A program made the translations under genes and the position numbers. Below are positions 45,669 through 58,376 of a stretch of DNA of 64,000 bases, in pieces. Origin of the DNA: Ricinus communis (lineage: Eukaryota > Streptophyta > Magnoliopsida > Malpighiales > Euphorbiaceae). The notes below the pieces were generated by a model. That model did not search any database and was not told the origin of the DNA. It was given only the letters and a program-made list of their open reading frames with translations. The stretch spans positions 12,151,001-12,215,000 of the forward strand of contig NC_063263.1 of NCBI RefSeq assembly GCF_019578655.1. The letters run 5' to 3'. The stretch's first letter is position 1; every line of letters starts with the position of its first letter.

Positions 45669-48128
45669 ATGAAATTACCACACAGACAAATTCCATTTAA
45701 AAATCTTGCTTCTCTCTCGGCCTCTCAACCCCAAAACAAATCCTATCATAATGCCGGAATCTTTATCGATGCCCGAATCGTCAAAACGGGTTTCAACCCA
45801 ATTACTTCTCGCTCCAATTACCAGGTCAAAAGCCTTCTTCAAAGAGGCCAATTATCCGAAGCACGCGACCTGTTCGATCAAATGCCTCACAAAAATACAG
45901 TCTCAGTAAATATGATGATTTTGGGTTACGTTAAAGAGCGTAATCTTTCTATCGCTAGGGAGCTTTTTGATAGCATGGTTGATCGTACTGCTGTTACTTG
46001 GACAATTTTGATTGGTGGGTATTGTCAGTTTGATCAATTTAGTGAAGCTTTCAAGCTTTTCTCTAATATGATTAGGGATGGTAAGAAGCCTGATTATGTA
46101 ACATTTGCCACTCTATTGTCGGGATGTAATGATCCGGAAATGACCAAAGAATTATTCCAAGTTCATACGCATGTTGTTAAACTGGGGCACGGTTCGGCTG
46201 TTATTATTTGCAATTCACTGGTTGATTCTTATTGCAAAATGCATCGATTAGATTTAGCTCATCGGATATTTAAGGAAATGGTTGAAAGGGACTCTGTTAC
46301 TTATAATGCATTGATAACAGGATATGGAAAAGAAGGATTGAATGAAGATGCGATAAGGCTTTTCACCGAGATGCAAAATTTGGGGTTTGAGCCTTCGGAT
46401 TTTACCTTTCAAGCAGTTCTATGTGCTTGTATTGGTTTAGATGATATAATATTTGGGCAACAGATTCATGGTTATGCAGTGAAGATGGGTCTTGTCTGGA
46501 ACGTGTTTGTGGGGAATTCATTGCTTGATTTCTACTCAAAGCATGATTGTGTAAATGATGCCTGGAAACTTTTCAGTAAGATGCCAGAGTTGGATGGTGT
46601 TTCTTGTAATGTGATGATCACTGCTTATTCATGGATCGGACAGTACCGAGAATCTATTGATCTTTTCCGCGAGCTGCAGTTCACAAAATTTGAAAGGAGG
46701 AATTTTCCTTTCGCGACCATGTTGAGTATCGCAGGGAATACTCTAGACTTGCAAATGGGTCAGCAACTTCATTCCCATGCCATTGTGACTGGTGCTGATT
46801 TAGAAGTTCTGGTAGCAAATTCTTTAGTTGACATGTATGCTAAGTGTGGAAGATCTGAGTATGCTGAAAGGATATTTGTGAAACTGAGCAGTAAAAGCAC
46901 AGTTCCCTGGACAGCCTTGATCTCTGCTAATGTTCAGAAAGGACTTCTTGAAGAAGGTCTAAAACTGTTCAATGAGATGCGGAGAACCAATGTAAGTGCT
47001 GATCAAGCTACTTTTGCCAGTGTCTTGAAAGCCTCTGCAAATTTGGCTTCAATATCATTGGGGAAACAGCTACACTCTTACTTAATTAGATCAGGTTTTT
47101 GGTCAAATGTATATTCTGGAAGTGCACTCGTGGACATGTATGCAAAATGCGGGTCTGTAAAAGAGGCAATTAGAACTTTTAAGGAGATGCCGGGAAGGAA
47201 TGTAATCTCTTGGAATGCATTAATCTCAGCTTATGCTCAAAATGGGGATGGTGAAGCCACTCTTAAATCATTTGAAGAAATGGTTCTGTCAGGTTATCAA
47301 CCAGATTCAGTAAGCTTCCTTTCCGTTTTATCAGCTTGCAGCCATTGTGGACTAGTTGAAGAAGGATTGCAATACTTCAGTTCCATGACTAAAGTCTACA
47401 AACTTGTTCCAAAGAGAGAACACTATGCGTGTGTGGTTGATATGCTGTGTAGAAGTGGACGTTTTGACAAGGCAGAGAAGTTGATAGCTGAAATGCCTTT
47501 TGAACCCGATGAGATAATTTGGTCATCAGTATTGAACTCCTGTAGGATTCATAAGAACCATGATTTGGCAAAACGAGCAGCAAACCAACTCTTCAATATG
47601 GATGTGCTTAGAAATGCTGCCCCATATGTCACCATGTCCAATATCCTTGCCGCAGCAGGTCAGTGGGACACTGTTGGGAAGATAAAGAAGGCCATGAGAG
47701 AGCGCGGACTCAAGAAACTTCCAGCTTACAGTTGGGTTGAAATTAAACACAAGGTTCATGTATTTTCAGCAAACGATAAGCAGCACCCACGAATGAAGGA
47801 AATCTTACAGAAAATCGCTAGGTTATCAGAACATATGGAAAAGGAAGGATATGTGCCTGATGCAAGTTGTACTCTTCACAATGTAGAGGAAGACCTCAAA
47901 ATCGAGTCATTAAAGTATCACAGTGAACGCTTAGCAATAGCTTTTGCACTGATAAGCACACCAGAGGGATCACCAATATTGGTGATGAAGAACTTAAGAG
48001 CCTGTACAGACTGCCATGCTGCAATCAAGGTTATATCAAAAATAGCTAGAAGAGAAATTACCGTTAGAGATTCAAGCAGGTTTCACCATTTCAGAGATGG
48101 ATTCTGCTCCTGTAAGGATTACTGGTAA
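45669..48128 (+). CDS. DYW-class pentatricopeptide repeat protein
   Basis: PLS-class PPR proteins bind single organelle transcripts through their repeats, and the DYW domain carries out C-to-U RNA editing. This single-exon gene encodes 819 aa. The N-terminus is basic and Ser-rich, suggesting an organelle target. Alternating P, L and S repeats run from about residue 45 to 590 (for example [20 protein letters not shown] and [18 protein letters not shown]). They are followed by the E and E+ motifs with [14 protein letters not shown], and then the DYW domain. The deaminase zinc residues are present: HSE near residue 751 and CTDCH near residue 779. The C-terminus is exactly DYW. It looks intact. 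The closest Arabidopsis relative I recall is At2g01510, from memory. Its RNA target cannot be read from the sequence. Confidence 0.93.
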   Translation: MKLPHRQIPFKNLASLSASQPQNKSYHNAGIFIDARIVKTGFNPITSRSNYQVKSLLQRGQLSEARDLFDQMPHKNTVSVNMMILGYVKERNLSIARELFDSMVDRTAVTWTILIGGYCQFDQFSEAFKLFSNMIRDGKKPDYVTFATLLSGCNDPEMTKELFQVHTHVVKLGHGSAVIICNSLVDSYCKMHRLDLAHRIFKEMVERDSVTYNALITGYGKEGLNEDAIRLFTEMQNLGFEPSDFTFQAVLCACIGLDDIIFGQQIHGYAVKMGLVWNVFVGNSLLDFYSKHDCVNDAWKLFSKMPELDGVSCNVMITAYSWIGQYRESIDLFRELQFTKFERRNFPFATMLSIAGNTLDLQMGQQLHSHAIVTGADLEVLVANSLVDMYAKCGRSEYAERIFVKLSSKSTVPWTALISANVQKGLLEEGLKLFNEMRRTNVSADQATFASVLKASANLASISLGKQLHSYLIRSGFWSNVYSGSALVDMYAKCGSVKEAIRTFKEMPGRNVISWNALISAYAQNGDGEATLKSFEEMVLSGYQPDSVSFLSVLSACSHCGLVEEGLQYFSSMTKVYKLVPKREHYACVVDMLCRSGRFDKAEKLIAEMPFEPDEIIWSSVLNSCRIHKNHDLAKRAANQLFNMDVLRNAAPYVTMSNILAAAGQWDTVGKIKKAMRERGLKKLPAYSWVEIKHKVHVFSANDKQHPRMKEILQKIARLSEHMEKEGYVPDASCTLHNVEEDLKIESLKYHSERLAIAFALISTPEGSPILVMKNLRACTDCHAAIKVISKIARREITVRDSSRFHHFRDGFCSCKDYW

Positions 48129-48489
48129 AGCTTAAAAGACTAAAGCAAATTGTTTTTCTCTAGTTTGTACTCAACAATTCATTATCCTCTTTCAAAGATA
48201 AAATTTTGGGAAAACGAATCCGTCCTGACAAATTTATGGACACAACAGGAGACAAGTTTCAATCAAATTGTACAGTTTCAGATATGAGTTCTTATGGGGA
48301 GAAACTCCTATTATTCCAAACACAATTCAAGAATTAATTCTGAACAAGTTGACAGACTTATAGAAACAAAAATTCATTAATAATTAAAATCCAAAATCTT
48401 AAACTCTTACAGCTATCCATATTGATAGCACCAACAAAACTCAACAAACAAAACCCAAAAAACATTTAAAATGTAAACCCCAGTAGTTA
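48129..48489. other. Convergent 3' flanks of the PPR and CGR1-like genes
   Basis: This is a short AT-rich stretch with no feature beyond the two 3' untranslated regions. Confidence 0.5.
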
Positions 48490-49074
48490 TCATATCTTCT
48501 TATTTCTATTGACAAGATCATCAGGAACAAGCTTAAGCAATTTCCTATCCTTACTCTTAGAAATCTTCTTCAAAGTCTTAGGATTAGTAATCTTTTGCAA
48601 CTTAGTGCCGGACTTCAATATATTCTCCTGTTTCTTCTTCTCTCTCTCCTCTCTTTGTTTCCTTTTCTCTTGCTTATTCCTCCTTATCTCCTCTTTCAAC
48701 TCATTAATTCTCTCTCTATACGCTTTCTTTATCTCCTTCTGCCTTTCCCTCTCCTCGAACGTCGTGCCTTTTACGCTCACGTGCTTCGCCGACGCTCTCT
48801 GCTTTCTCACTTGTTTCCACTTCCGCCCCGACGCTCTTCCTGCTATTACGCCGTCGTATGTTGGATTTCCATACACCGGTTTGTTAGGGTTTTCTGTCGA
48901 CTCTAAAGCTGACCGTTTCGCTGGTGGTGGAACAACTGTGCTTTCGTCGATTTCCATTGATGCGTCGTCGTTTCCGGACTGGGACTGGGACTGGAACTGG
49001 GATTCGCGTTTCCTTTTGTAGGTTTTGCCTCCGAAGCCTTCGTCGAGACATCGGAAATCGATAGTACAAGCCAT
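48490..49074 (-). CDS. CGR1/CCDC86-like nucleolar rRNA-processing protein
   Basis: Yeast Cgr1 acts in the nucleolus in 60S subunit assembly, and CCDC86 is its animal relative. This single-exon gene encodes 194 aa. Residues about 80-180 form the conserved basic coiled-coil: SGRKWKQVRKQRASAKHV followed by a long Lys/Arg/Glu-rich helix (KKAYRERINELKEEIRRNK). The N-terminus has an acidic Ser-rich part and a PPPAKR nuclear-type basic site. It ends in VPDDLVNRNKKI. Length is in the usual range of plant members. The open frame on the opposite strand (48509-49021) mirrors the repetitive basic codons and is not a gene. Confidence 0.85.
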   Translation of the reverse strand: MACTIDFRCLDEGFGGKTYKRKRESQFQSQSQSGNDDASMEIDESTVVPPPAKRSALESTENPNKPVYGNPTYDGVIAGRASGRKWKQVRKQRASAKHVSVKGTTFEERERQKEIKKAYRERINELKEEIRRNKQEKRKQREEREKKKQENILKSGTKLQKITNPKTLKKISKSKDRKLLKLVPDDLVNRNKKI

Positions 49075-50858
49075 GGTTAGTTGATGGCTTCGCTTGCAGC
49101 TGTGGGTGGATTGAGAAACCCTAAAAAATAAAAGAGAAGAGAAAAGGTTGGGCTTGTATCCAAGTATTAATAGGGAACGAGGGTCGGGTTATGGGTAAGA
49201 GGGTCGGGTTTTTGGCATTATTTTACCTTTTCTGGACAATTATTGTATATCTTCTGTATATTTTGCATTACACTACTTACTCTTTTATGTTTAAATATAT
49301 ACTTTATTTTATAATTTTATACTAAATATTTTTCTATCAAAATTTCAGTTAAACATCTATTTAAACAAAAAAAATATATATATTAAACTGGTTATATTAA
49401 ATATTATTTATCACTTAAATGTTTTATTTAATATATAAATTACCCTTTTTCAAGAGATTTATTTTTGTGTTGTGTTTATGAAATGTTAAATCTTCCAAAT
49501 TAGATTAACCATGACATCTATTTCCAAATTAAATTAGTTTGAGTAGAGTATGCTATTAGCTGTGCTGATAGAAAAGCACAATTTGATATGAGTACACTAT
49601 TGGATCCGTTGATATAATTGTGAAATTTGATCCATTGGAATAATTTGCACAATTGCACATAGAAGTATTTGAAAAAAATAGCATAGTGATTAAATGTGAA
49701 TCTAAAATGTTATATACAAAAGTGGTTGATGTAAATTTAAGTTTTTTTTCTTTTGAAATAATCTAAGTTTTCTTCTAAGGAGATGCTAAAAATGTTCAGT
49801 GTGCTATTAAGTGTTGAAAAAGCATATTTTTATTTTATTTTTTTTAATCTATTGGAGTGATTTTTTAATTTTTAATTTTTGAAAAATCATGTATTTTATA
49901 CAAATAATTTTAAAATTCAGAAAATAAAATTAAAATTTTAATTTTAATTTTTCTGACCTCAATGTCAAACATGATTGTGTTAGTTGAATTTATCTGCTAA
50001 TCACTGTTTTAGTTCTGAATGCGTAGATCATGTTTAAAATTTCTTTTTAATTTTTATTTTGAAGACAGTCCTAAACGTCCAAAAAACATAGGAATTCAAA
50101 GAGTCAAAACATGTTAATGTTAAAATTAATGTTGTAAGATTTTAATTTATTTAATTATTTTAAGAGAGCAGATTCCGAGCTAATTTGAATTTTAGATGGA
50201 GTTAAAAATATAAGTTTAGAGGTTTATTTATTGAATAAAATTAAAATTGGACCTCCAACGGGGCAACTCTTTCCATATACGAAAAGAGGCGCAACCATTT
50301 GTGGCCTTCCTCAATTAATTCCTCTTAAAGTAATAATTTCAAGTTTTCTATCTCCAAAAATACAGATACATACCATGGCTCAATAATTTGAAGAACCCTA
50401 TTTGCCATAATTTTTCACGTCAAATTTTTAGTCTAAAGCTATAACATTACCCCAATACTATCATATCATTTGGATAATGCCATGTGGATATCAATTGTTC
50501 AAAAAAAGTATAGATAAATATGCTTTTCAGAAATAAAATGTTACGCAGACAGAATAGGAAAATGGATATATGCATAGCACTACTCTTTAAGACAATTGAA
50601 TACAATAGGACTCAACATTTAATCACACCCACTCCTGGGAGGACCTCTTCGTAACAAAATTAAAATATTCCAATTACAGTGAGGTCATATTGCCACATGC
50701 TAATCTCGCAGGATGGGAAGGGAAGAATTCCCTAAGCATGAAGAAAAAGAATCAGATAATGAATTTAACATTGAGCGAGGACTACCATGGTCATAGGATA
50801 TGGAGATGCAAATCGATTAATTACTTGGTCGTTGAGGTAGATTAATAGCTTAACCTTC
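49075..50858. other. AT-rich intergenic region
   Basis: After about 120 bases of 5' leader of the CGR1-like gene, which includes a less AT-rich stretch, the sequence is AT-rich with no recognised gene, repeat family or RNA. Confidence 0.5.
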
Positions 50859-53800
50859 TCAATTTAATTCCGAGATGTCGCTTTCAAAAAATGTTTCGTG
50901 GAGAGACCTGACGCATTGCTCTGCTTCGTCATCATTCACAATCAATGAGATATTAACCTGCTTGGCAAAACCAGATCACATAGCAGTTAGTAATCAAAAA
51001 TTTCAGAGAGAAGAAAATTGCTCCACACCAGGGCTTGTACAAGCACCTGATGCACCACATAAGTGACTACCGGAGCCATGAACGAGTGCAGTGTCTAAAG
51101 GTGGTGCTTATAGTGTTTGCAATAGCAATGATATAATACACAAGCAAAGCCTCCAAAAGAGTAGGTAATACCTTAGATGCACCTTGAGATATCATTTGAA
51201 CATTAACACCATTGGTTCGGAGAACATTGAATACCTGGCATAGCAGGATACCAATAAATAAACAAGGAGGGAAAAGAAATAGCCAGATAAGAATAATCCA
51301 AAGGAACAGCAATGATTGTGCGAAAGTATGTTCATATGGCTATATATCTATCTGGTGACTGAATCCTATCTTTCCATTAAGACAACTTCTAGGCAATGCA
51401 TGCCAGGCAAGTCCCATTGACAAGAATGCCTGCATTGCAGCCTTATGCAAGATGAGATGTATATCAACAAAATTAAAAAAAAAAATTATAAGAAAAAGGA
51501 ATTAATTTCTTATAAATAAATATTGTCCACAAATTTTCCATCGACTTTTAATATAGAGCCATCCATTCAATCAAAATATGTGTCACGACGAGTGGCTACA
51601 AGGCATCTATAACATACAGGATTAAGAAAGTAGCATACATATCACTCTAAATCTAGTGAGTTCAGATAATAATTGTAAGCAGTGCAATAGAGTACCACCT
51701 TCTCCAGTATCAGCGATGATCTCTGAACATTCCCAATCAGAGAAATAATTGACCGATGCTGAAGAAGATTGACTACGGCAATTTTCTCAAGCTCCTCCAG
51801 AACATGGTCAAGTTCCTGAACAGAAGAAGACAAAAAAAATATAGTACAACAGATTGCATGTCAACATTGGATGAAAATGTGAAATCCTGCTTCAAATTAC
51901 AATCCTCTACATTGAATGCCTGCTAAAGTTGCATTCTAAATGAAGTTAAAGAAAACTCTCAACAACTTGAGAGTACAAAAGCATAAATAAAACCATACGC
52001 TTGCCTGCTGAATGAGTTCCCTGCTCCAAAGCTTTGACGGGTCTAGTGTCAAGGAAATACTGACTTCACTAGTAGCTACAACATCCACCGATATGCCCAA
52101 ATCTTCAAAGATCGAAAACACCTGATTAAACAAAATGTCTTATAAGTTATAGAAGTTGAGACCTCACAGGACAAGAAGATTGAAAACAAATTTTAGCCTT
52201 CTTACCTTGGCAAGAAATCCGAACTGACCAAGCATACGAGTGCTAACAATATCCAACATAGTCACATTACGTTTTAAAACAATGCTAGTCAGTACTGCCT
52301 GAAATAGGAGAGAGAAGATTAAAGTGGTTTGAACATGTCCACAATAAAATCATGTTGCTTATTCCAATACAAACCTTACTCATATCCCGTGCCCTGGTGA
52401 TGAGAGTTCCAGGAGCATTTGGGTTGTAAGAATTCTTAACCCTAACAGGGATATCACCCTCCCTTGCAGGTCTCATGGATTGAGGATGCAGGACCTGCAG
52501 AAGGGTCAAAAGAACAAGGTTAGATAAGTTACACACTGGCTAACTACATCTCCCAACATCAAAGTTTGCTGCCAGTATTATCTGGAGTTCCCATCAATAG
52601 ACTAGTTATCACACATGTATATGGCTCAATTGACTCCACTACTTTGGCAGAAAGGAATTTCAATCTGGTGTGGTCAAGACAGAATAGGATCATGTAATTT
52701 ATAGCAGATCAAAAGCACAAAGTCAGTATTTATAAATCAAAAAGTAAGATGCAGTTATACATCAAACTGAACATCAGATCTTGTTATCTTTCCTACTTGA
52801 ATCTTGGATAAAAGGAATAAAAGTAAGAGAGCAGAGGAGATCACGTGATGACTTTGATGCAAGTTCCAGAAGACAATTGGAATTCAATTAATATAAAGGA
52901 GTCACACACTCAACCAAGTCAAATTCTATAGAATAATGATACCTGTGCACCAAAATATGCAAGTTCAGCTGCCTCATCAAATGTTAGGTATGGCACAGGT
53001 TCTGCACGTTGATATATGTTAGGATCACATGTCAAGACACCATCAACATCTTTCCACACCTGTAAAAGTATAGAAATTAAAATAACTTTATATTATAATA
53101 AAAACACAGGTGCAGAAATGAATTCTAAACATTGTACAACTTTGTTGATAGAAATAATTACATCATTCATTTATGTAAGGAAAAGAATCATCTAGTTTGC
53201 TAATAGTTGATGTTACATTTACATGATCATGATTCTCATGTCACACATCTTAATACCAAAAAGTGATTAGAAGGAATAAAGGGAAAAAGAAAAGTTATAT
53301 GCATACTTTCAATGCCTGCATACCTGAATCTCTCGCAAACCCAGTGCTTTTCCAATGGTTGTGGCAGTCAAATCACTACCACCCCTACCCAGTGTAGTAA
53401 TGGCGCAAGATCTCCATCCCTAAAATTTGAAATTGCCAAAATATTAAGTACAGCATCATATGAAACTATCCTGAAATTCTCCATTTTAAAGAGTTCATTA
53501 ATTTCACAAGCAAGATGCCCTAAGCACTTAGCAAGTAGAAAGACCTTCCCAAGGAAGCCGGTAACAATTGGAATTGCAGGATCACTGATCCAGTCCCCAT
53601 GTAACCTCTTTGCAACAGCTGGATAAGTTGCTTCTAGAATGTCTGCATTTGTAAAGTCATCTGTGGTGATAATACCCATATCAAAGGCATCATACTGCCA
53701 CAAAAAAGAAAAGCATGTTACTCTTGGCAGTCATCACAGATGCCATTTGTGCTTTCAAGGAATATGAACAGAGGCGCATAAAAGTAATGATAAAAATTAT

Positions 53801-55303
53801 TTTTATTAATTCTTTCGCTCTTCTTATTTGTAAATCAACTTCCATCCAATTTAATCTTCAGTTATCCATGTAAAAGACATACAGTTATAAATAGTCTAGT
53901 CTCTAAACATGTTACAACAGCATGTCTGCCAGTAATGTGGAATAATACACAGCACACCACAAGAAGGAATGAATTAATCAATGAAGTCATAGTCCCAACT
54001 TTATTCTCACAGTTTAATGATCTACCTTTTTCCCTTTTGTGAATTATAATCTACAGAGATCCAGGAAAAGAAAAATTCGTCAAGTGGCTTTAAACAATAG
54101 TTGCATTTTTCTGTAAAATATCATCCTTGAATTTTAGATTATTTATTCCTTTTCTAGATTCATACTCAGATTGCTAAAGTTATTTCTGAAGAGCATAATA
54201 ACCTACCTGACAGAATAAGAACTATTAGGGAAATGAATTTAACAATTAGTGACAACTATTTCATTGGTATTAAACTAGTCGGGAAAAAGGGAAGGGAGAC
54301 AGTGATAGCAAAACACTTACTTGGCGGGCTTTTGCCCCAATTTTATTTAAATATGCTGCAAAAATCCTAGTGGACATGCATTCCCCAAAAGAAACTAAAT
54401 AGTCCCTTGTCCGTGGAGTCAACTCTTTCATCATAGCAATTCCATTCAAAAGCTGCTCCAATTCTTCTAGGTGAGCTGCAAAAGGGAACATGAACAGCAT
54501 AAGCAATTTTCCACGTTGCCATTCTCCTGTTCACTATAACAACTGTCAAAGCAACAATGCCCCATAGTACAAATGCAGAATAGAACTCACTTGCAACAAC
54601 TGACTTATCTACTTTAAGCTCTTCGACAGTCCTAATGAAAATAACATAATACAAAGTGAGAAAATTGACTCACAAATTCTTGCTTCAAAACAGTTTAAGA
54701 AAATTTATCATTGTTACCTGAGATGCAATTCCTTTATGAAGCTCAACTCATCAATAGCATTTACATTAGTCACACCACAACAAACAGCTTTTTCTCCAGC
54801 CTAATAATAATGAAAGCAACAATTTCATAACAAAGTCATTCCTAACAAAAGAAAATCTCAATAAAGAAAACCTAATAAAACAGGACTAGTATATATACCA
54901 GTAAAAGCTTGTTAGTTGTCTTTCCCATAGCAGATAAAACAATTATAGGCGTTTCATCAGCGAAACTAAGTATAAGATCAGCAACTTCTCTCATTCTTTC
55001 AGCAGAAGCCAAAGACGAACCGCCAAACTTCATTACACATGTGAATTGCTTCTCAGATTCAACATTACCGTCAATGAAACTCTCGCTTTTATTCCTTTCA
55101 AGCACATCAATGTTCCGTCCTTCACAGCTGACTCTCAAAACTCTACTTGTACAAGAAGAAAATTTCACACTTTTAAACAGCCCCTTAGAACTCGGAACGG
55201 CCACAGAGTTTGCAAACCCAAAAGCTTGGCATTGCAATGCCTTCTTTGGAAAAACTGGATGACAGGCAACTTTACCACCACCAAAATGCAACGCAGCAGC
55301 CAT
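50859..55303 (-). CDS. AK: Aspartate kinase, monofunctional, plastid
   Basis: Aspartokinase phosphorylates L-aspartate, the first step to lysine, threonine, methionine and isoleucine, in plastids. The prediction is about 551 aa in 13 exons. From the 5' end (high coordinates): 54899-55303, 54718-54800, 54591-54631, 54321-54475, 53545-53694, 53324-53419, 52943-53059, 52375-52494, 52206-52298, 52005-52121, 51699-51815, 51172-51234, 50859-50957. Residues 1 to about 85 look like a transit peptide. The catalytic part has [33 protein letters not shown] and [13 protein letters not shown]. Two ACT domains follow ([19 protein letters not shown], and [18 protein letters not shown]), the type that binds lysine for feedback control. 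There is no homoserine dehydrogenase part, so it is the monofunctional form. It ends [11 protein letters not shown] leader intron is likely (about 55379-55548). Confidence 0.94.
51816..52004 (-). other. Probable GC-AG intron 10 of aspartate kinase
   Basis: On the minus strand the exon ends CAGCAG and the intron begins GCAAGC, near the GC-intron consensus AG then GCAAGT. This gives the protein join LIQQ-ELDHV known in other plant aspartokinases. A GT donor six bases further on would keep the frame but insert two residues, so transcript evidence is needed to exclude it. Confidence 0.6.
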
Positions 55304-58154
55304 AATAAATACAGATCAATCAATTCAAGCTATTTCGACAAATTATGGGAATTGATTTCACCTTCAGGAACTCGATCTGCGTAAAAGAAATTTTAAAAAA
55401 AGTTTCTCGTATTGCTTACATAACATCCACTAAAAAGAACTGAACAGAATCAAAAAATGACACTAAAATAGATTCAAGAACGTGTAAATGAAAAGGAAAA
55501 AGAGTTTAGAATCTTTAAAAAGATTAAGAAAACGTTAAAGAATATACCTTGGACCGAGCTCCGAAGAGAGAAGTAAATGTAGCAGTTGGCTAATAAAGAA
55601 ATGGAGAATCGAATGATAGGGTTTACTTTTGAGCGAATTCGAGATTCCGTCAAAGAAGAAGAAGGAACTTCCTTGGCGGCTCAGAAGAGAAAATGTGTTG
55701 TTTTGGGTCCTGAAATGAATCGATTTAACGGCGGCGCTTCTTCCTCTTCTTTTTTCTTCTTTTATTTTGAACGTGGAAACGTGTTTTCAGTTTTTGTTTT
55801 GTGCTAATTTTGGAGGGTAAACAAAACCCTCTTAAGTCTGTCAAAGTTAACGGTTAGGATTTTGAGATTGGGAAGTATGGGGTGGCCCATTGTGGGGTTT
55901 AGATTCTTGGGACGTCGAGATTTGAGAGAATCAGTGCTGTGGAGATCCAACGGAGGAGAGATTTTTGTTATGTGGCTGTGATCGATTATGGAATTTCGAG
56001 GACACTTCTTGTGGTGCGTTAATCAATCTAGGCAACAGGATTTCTGTCTGCCTTGTAGTACGTATACTCTGATTTTTTTTTCTACAATAATTTAGGGAAA
56101 AAATAGTTAAATTTGTATGCTTTATTTTATCTTAATGTCACTATTAATCTTATTAAAAAATCAATTAAATACAATTAATAACGTTATTAATATTTTTGTT
56201 AGTAGGCCCAATAAATTAATATCTAATTATATTTCTAATTAGGTAATTCTAACATATACCATGTGTATATTTTACAATATATAAAAAAATAACATACGTG
56301 TATTATTTTTTTTAACGGTAAATATAATTAGTATGTCAGTTAGAAAGGATGAAAAATTCCTTTTAGTGAAAAATAAATTACTATATTTCAAAATATAAAA
56401 ATTTTAATTCAAAATTTCAATCTTCGACGTTACATGTTTAGCCGTAAAACTTTTTATTTTATATTTTAAAATTAAAATATTGATATATATTTAATTATTT
56501 AAAATTAATACATATTTATCTATCATCTATCGACTTATCATGTATGTGAAAGCATATACATAAACCAGACAATAATTTTATTTTATAACTTTTTTTTTTA
56601 ATTATGTTGTTAATTAAGGAATTAAGTAATAGGAGGTTATACATAAGTAGACAAAAGAGAAAGAGTCACGGGCATTGACGCTGAGAAGAAGGCCACAAAC
56701 AATTTGGTCCCATCTGGCCCACAGTACGGGACAAATGACAATCACGCGCACGCACTTGTTGCGCCCTGCTAAACTATGTACTATCATAAGTCCATTGTCC
56801 AAAATAAAACTATTTAATTGGAGTAATTAATAATATAATCAATTAGGTTGACTTGTTTTTCTGTGAAATTTTCCAACTGGTTTACTACTATATAATATAC
56901 ACACTGATTAATCTATCTTTATCAACTCCATTATAGTCTATACTTAAAATTGCATTCTTCTTCTCTTTATTTGTCTGTTTGTTTAGTCATTTCGTTCTAT
57001 CCTATTCTCTCTCCGGTCAAAACCCATGCATAATCCAAGTTTCAAGAAGATTCAATGGTAACCACTGATTCGAAATATTCAAATTCATATTATAAAAATG
57101 AAATTAAGAGTTATATTCATATGATTTTAGATTTTTTTTCTTTTTAATTTTCCTATGTTCTTAAGAAAGAAATTTAGTACTGGCTCTTGCATATAATTAA
57201 TAAATTATTATGTAAATTTAATTAAAATTTCATTGAATAAATCTTTTAATGACACGTGTACAAATAATTTCTCCAATTGTCAGGATTAAAATTTTTTTCA
57301 ACAGAATATGATATGTTATATCGGACAACGCTCTGGATCCTGGAACTTCTTTTCGCATGTTTTGTCATGTTAGAACCCTGGAACTTCTTTTCCCAATAGT
57401 TCTGCATGGCTACAAGGCTGTCAAAAGGGAACCAGTTCAACAATCAGCAAGTGAATTTCTCTTTCCGTTGACACGTAGGCAAATCAATTTCTTCTTGTCC
57501 TGAGCAGCCATAACGCATTGCATTTTCTGTTCCTAACTGCATCCTAGAAACTCATTGGCTGTTGCTTATTAGAATATACATACGCAAGACCTCTGCAAAT
57601 CACCAAAAGAACAAAAAAAGAAAAAAAGAAAGAAGGAAAGCACAAAGAAAAGTAATACTGTGTTTACCATGCACAATGTATCAAAGAATGAAGGAGCGAA
57701 AGAAAACAATGAAAGAATAACTTCATTCCTAATGGAGACCAAAATCAACATTATACCAAAAGCAAAAGTTTAAAATGGCTAAACTCTACAAATTTATGGC
57801 AAGGAATTGGTCAAACAGGCCCCTGGCTCAGCAGCCTCGATACCTGTTTAAGATCATGCATGCCATTGGCTTGATCAAGTGAACATACATACATGTTATG
57901 GAGGACTTGGCACCGCACATGCTAAAAGACATGACTGCCTTTTGTTTATCATATAATTTGCTCATGCTGGTGCAAGCTCAATGAACTGTCGCATCCTGCT
58001 GCATTTCTCACTTCAAACATCTCTGTAAACAATAAAACTGTGCACAACTGTCAAAACCCAAAAAACTTAAAACAATTTTTTGGAGAACACTTGGACATTT
58101 AATTTTACTACGAAACATCATCGCCAATTTCTGTTCTTTTAACACTAGCACATC
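55304..58154. other. Intergenic region upstream of aspartate kinase
   Basis: The first 300 bases hold the leader, leader intron and promoter of aspartate kinase. Beyond that the sequence is AT-rich, except 56640-56780 and about 57320-57440, which are less AT-rich but have no recognised content. A CTGGAACTTCTTTT sequence occurs twice, about 50 bases apart, near 57330-57390. Confidence 0.4.
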
Positions 58155-58376
58155 TCATGAGACAAGGCCCATGGCACGGATGGCATAGACTGTAGCATGA
58201 AGCTGTGTATCATCTACACAATTACCAGGCTTACTCACTCCTACATCATTTGACAAAGAATGGAAAGGAGACCCCTCTTCAGATATAACACTCCGACTCT
58301 CAGAAACATTAGGAGCGCAAGATTCAGTATCGGTATCAGACGATGCGTCAAATGAGTTTATCGATTCTTCCTCCAA
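58155..58376 (-). other. Out-of-frame kinase C-terminal tail
   Basis: An open frame of about 70 residues overlaps the last kinase codons in another frame. It contains EEESINSFDASSDTDTES, a Ser-rich part, and ends HATVYAIRAMGLVS then TGA. Its composition is like the acidic, Ser-rich tails after the kinase domain in related MAPKKKs. A single-base indel near 58370-58400 would join it to the kinase. It has no ATG start of its own, so it is either a remnant of a recent frameshift or a sequence error. Confidence 0.5.

Noticed and set aside
48509..49021. Long open frame opposite the CGR1-like gene
   Set aside because: It mirrors the Lys/Arg/Glu-rich codons of the real gene, giving a Phe/Leu/Ser-rich nonsense protein.
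55586..55807. Plus-strand frame of 73 codons upstream of aspartate kinase
   Set aside because: It overlaps the probable kinase leader and promoter, has a poly-Ser/Phe run from simple sequence, and no recognised family.
56614..56802. Minus-strand frame in a less AT-rich island
   Set aside because: Sixty-two codons with no motif, no clear splice context and no neighbour to join.
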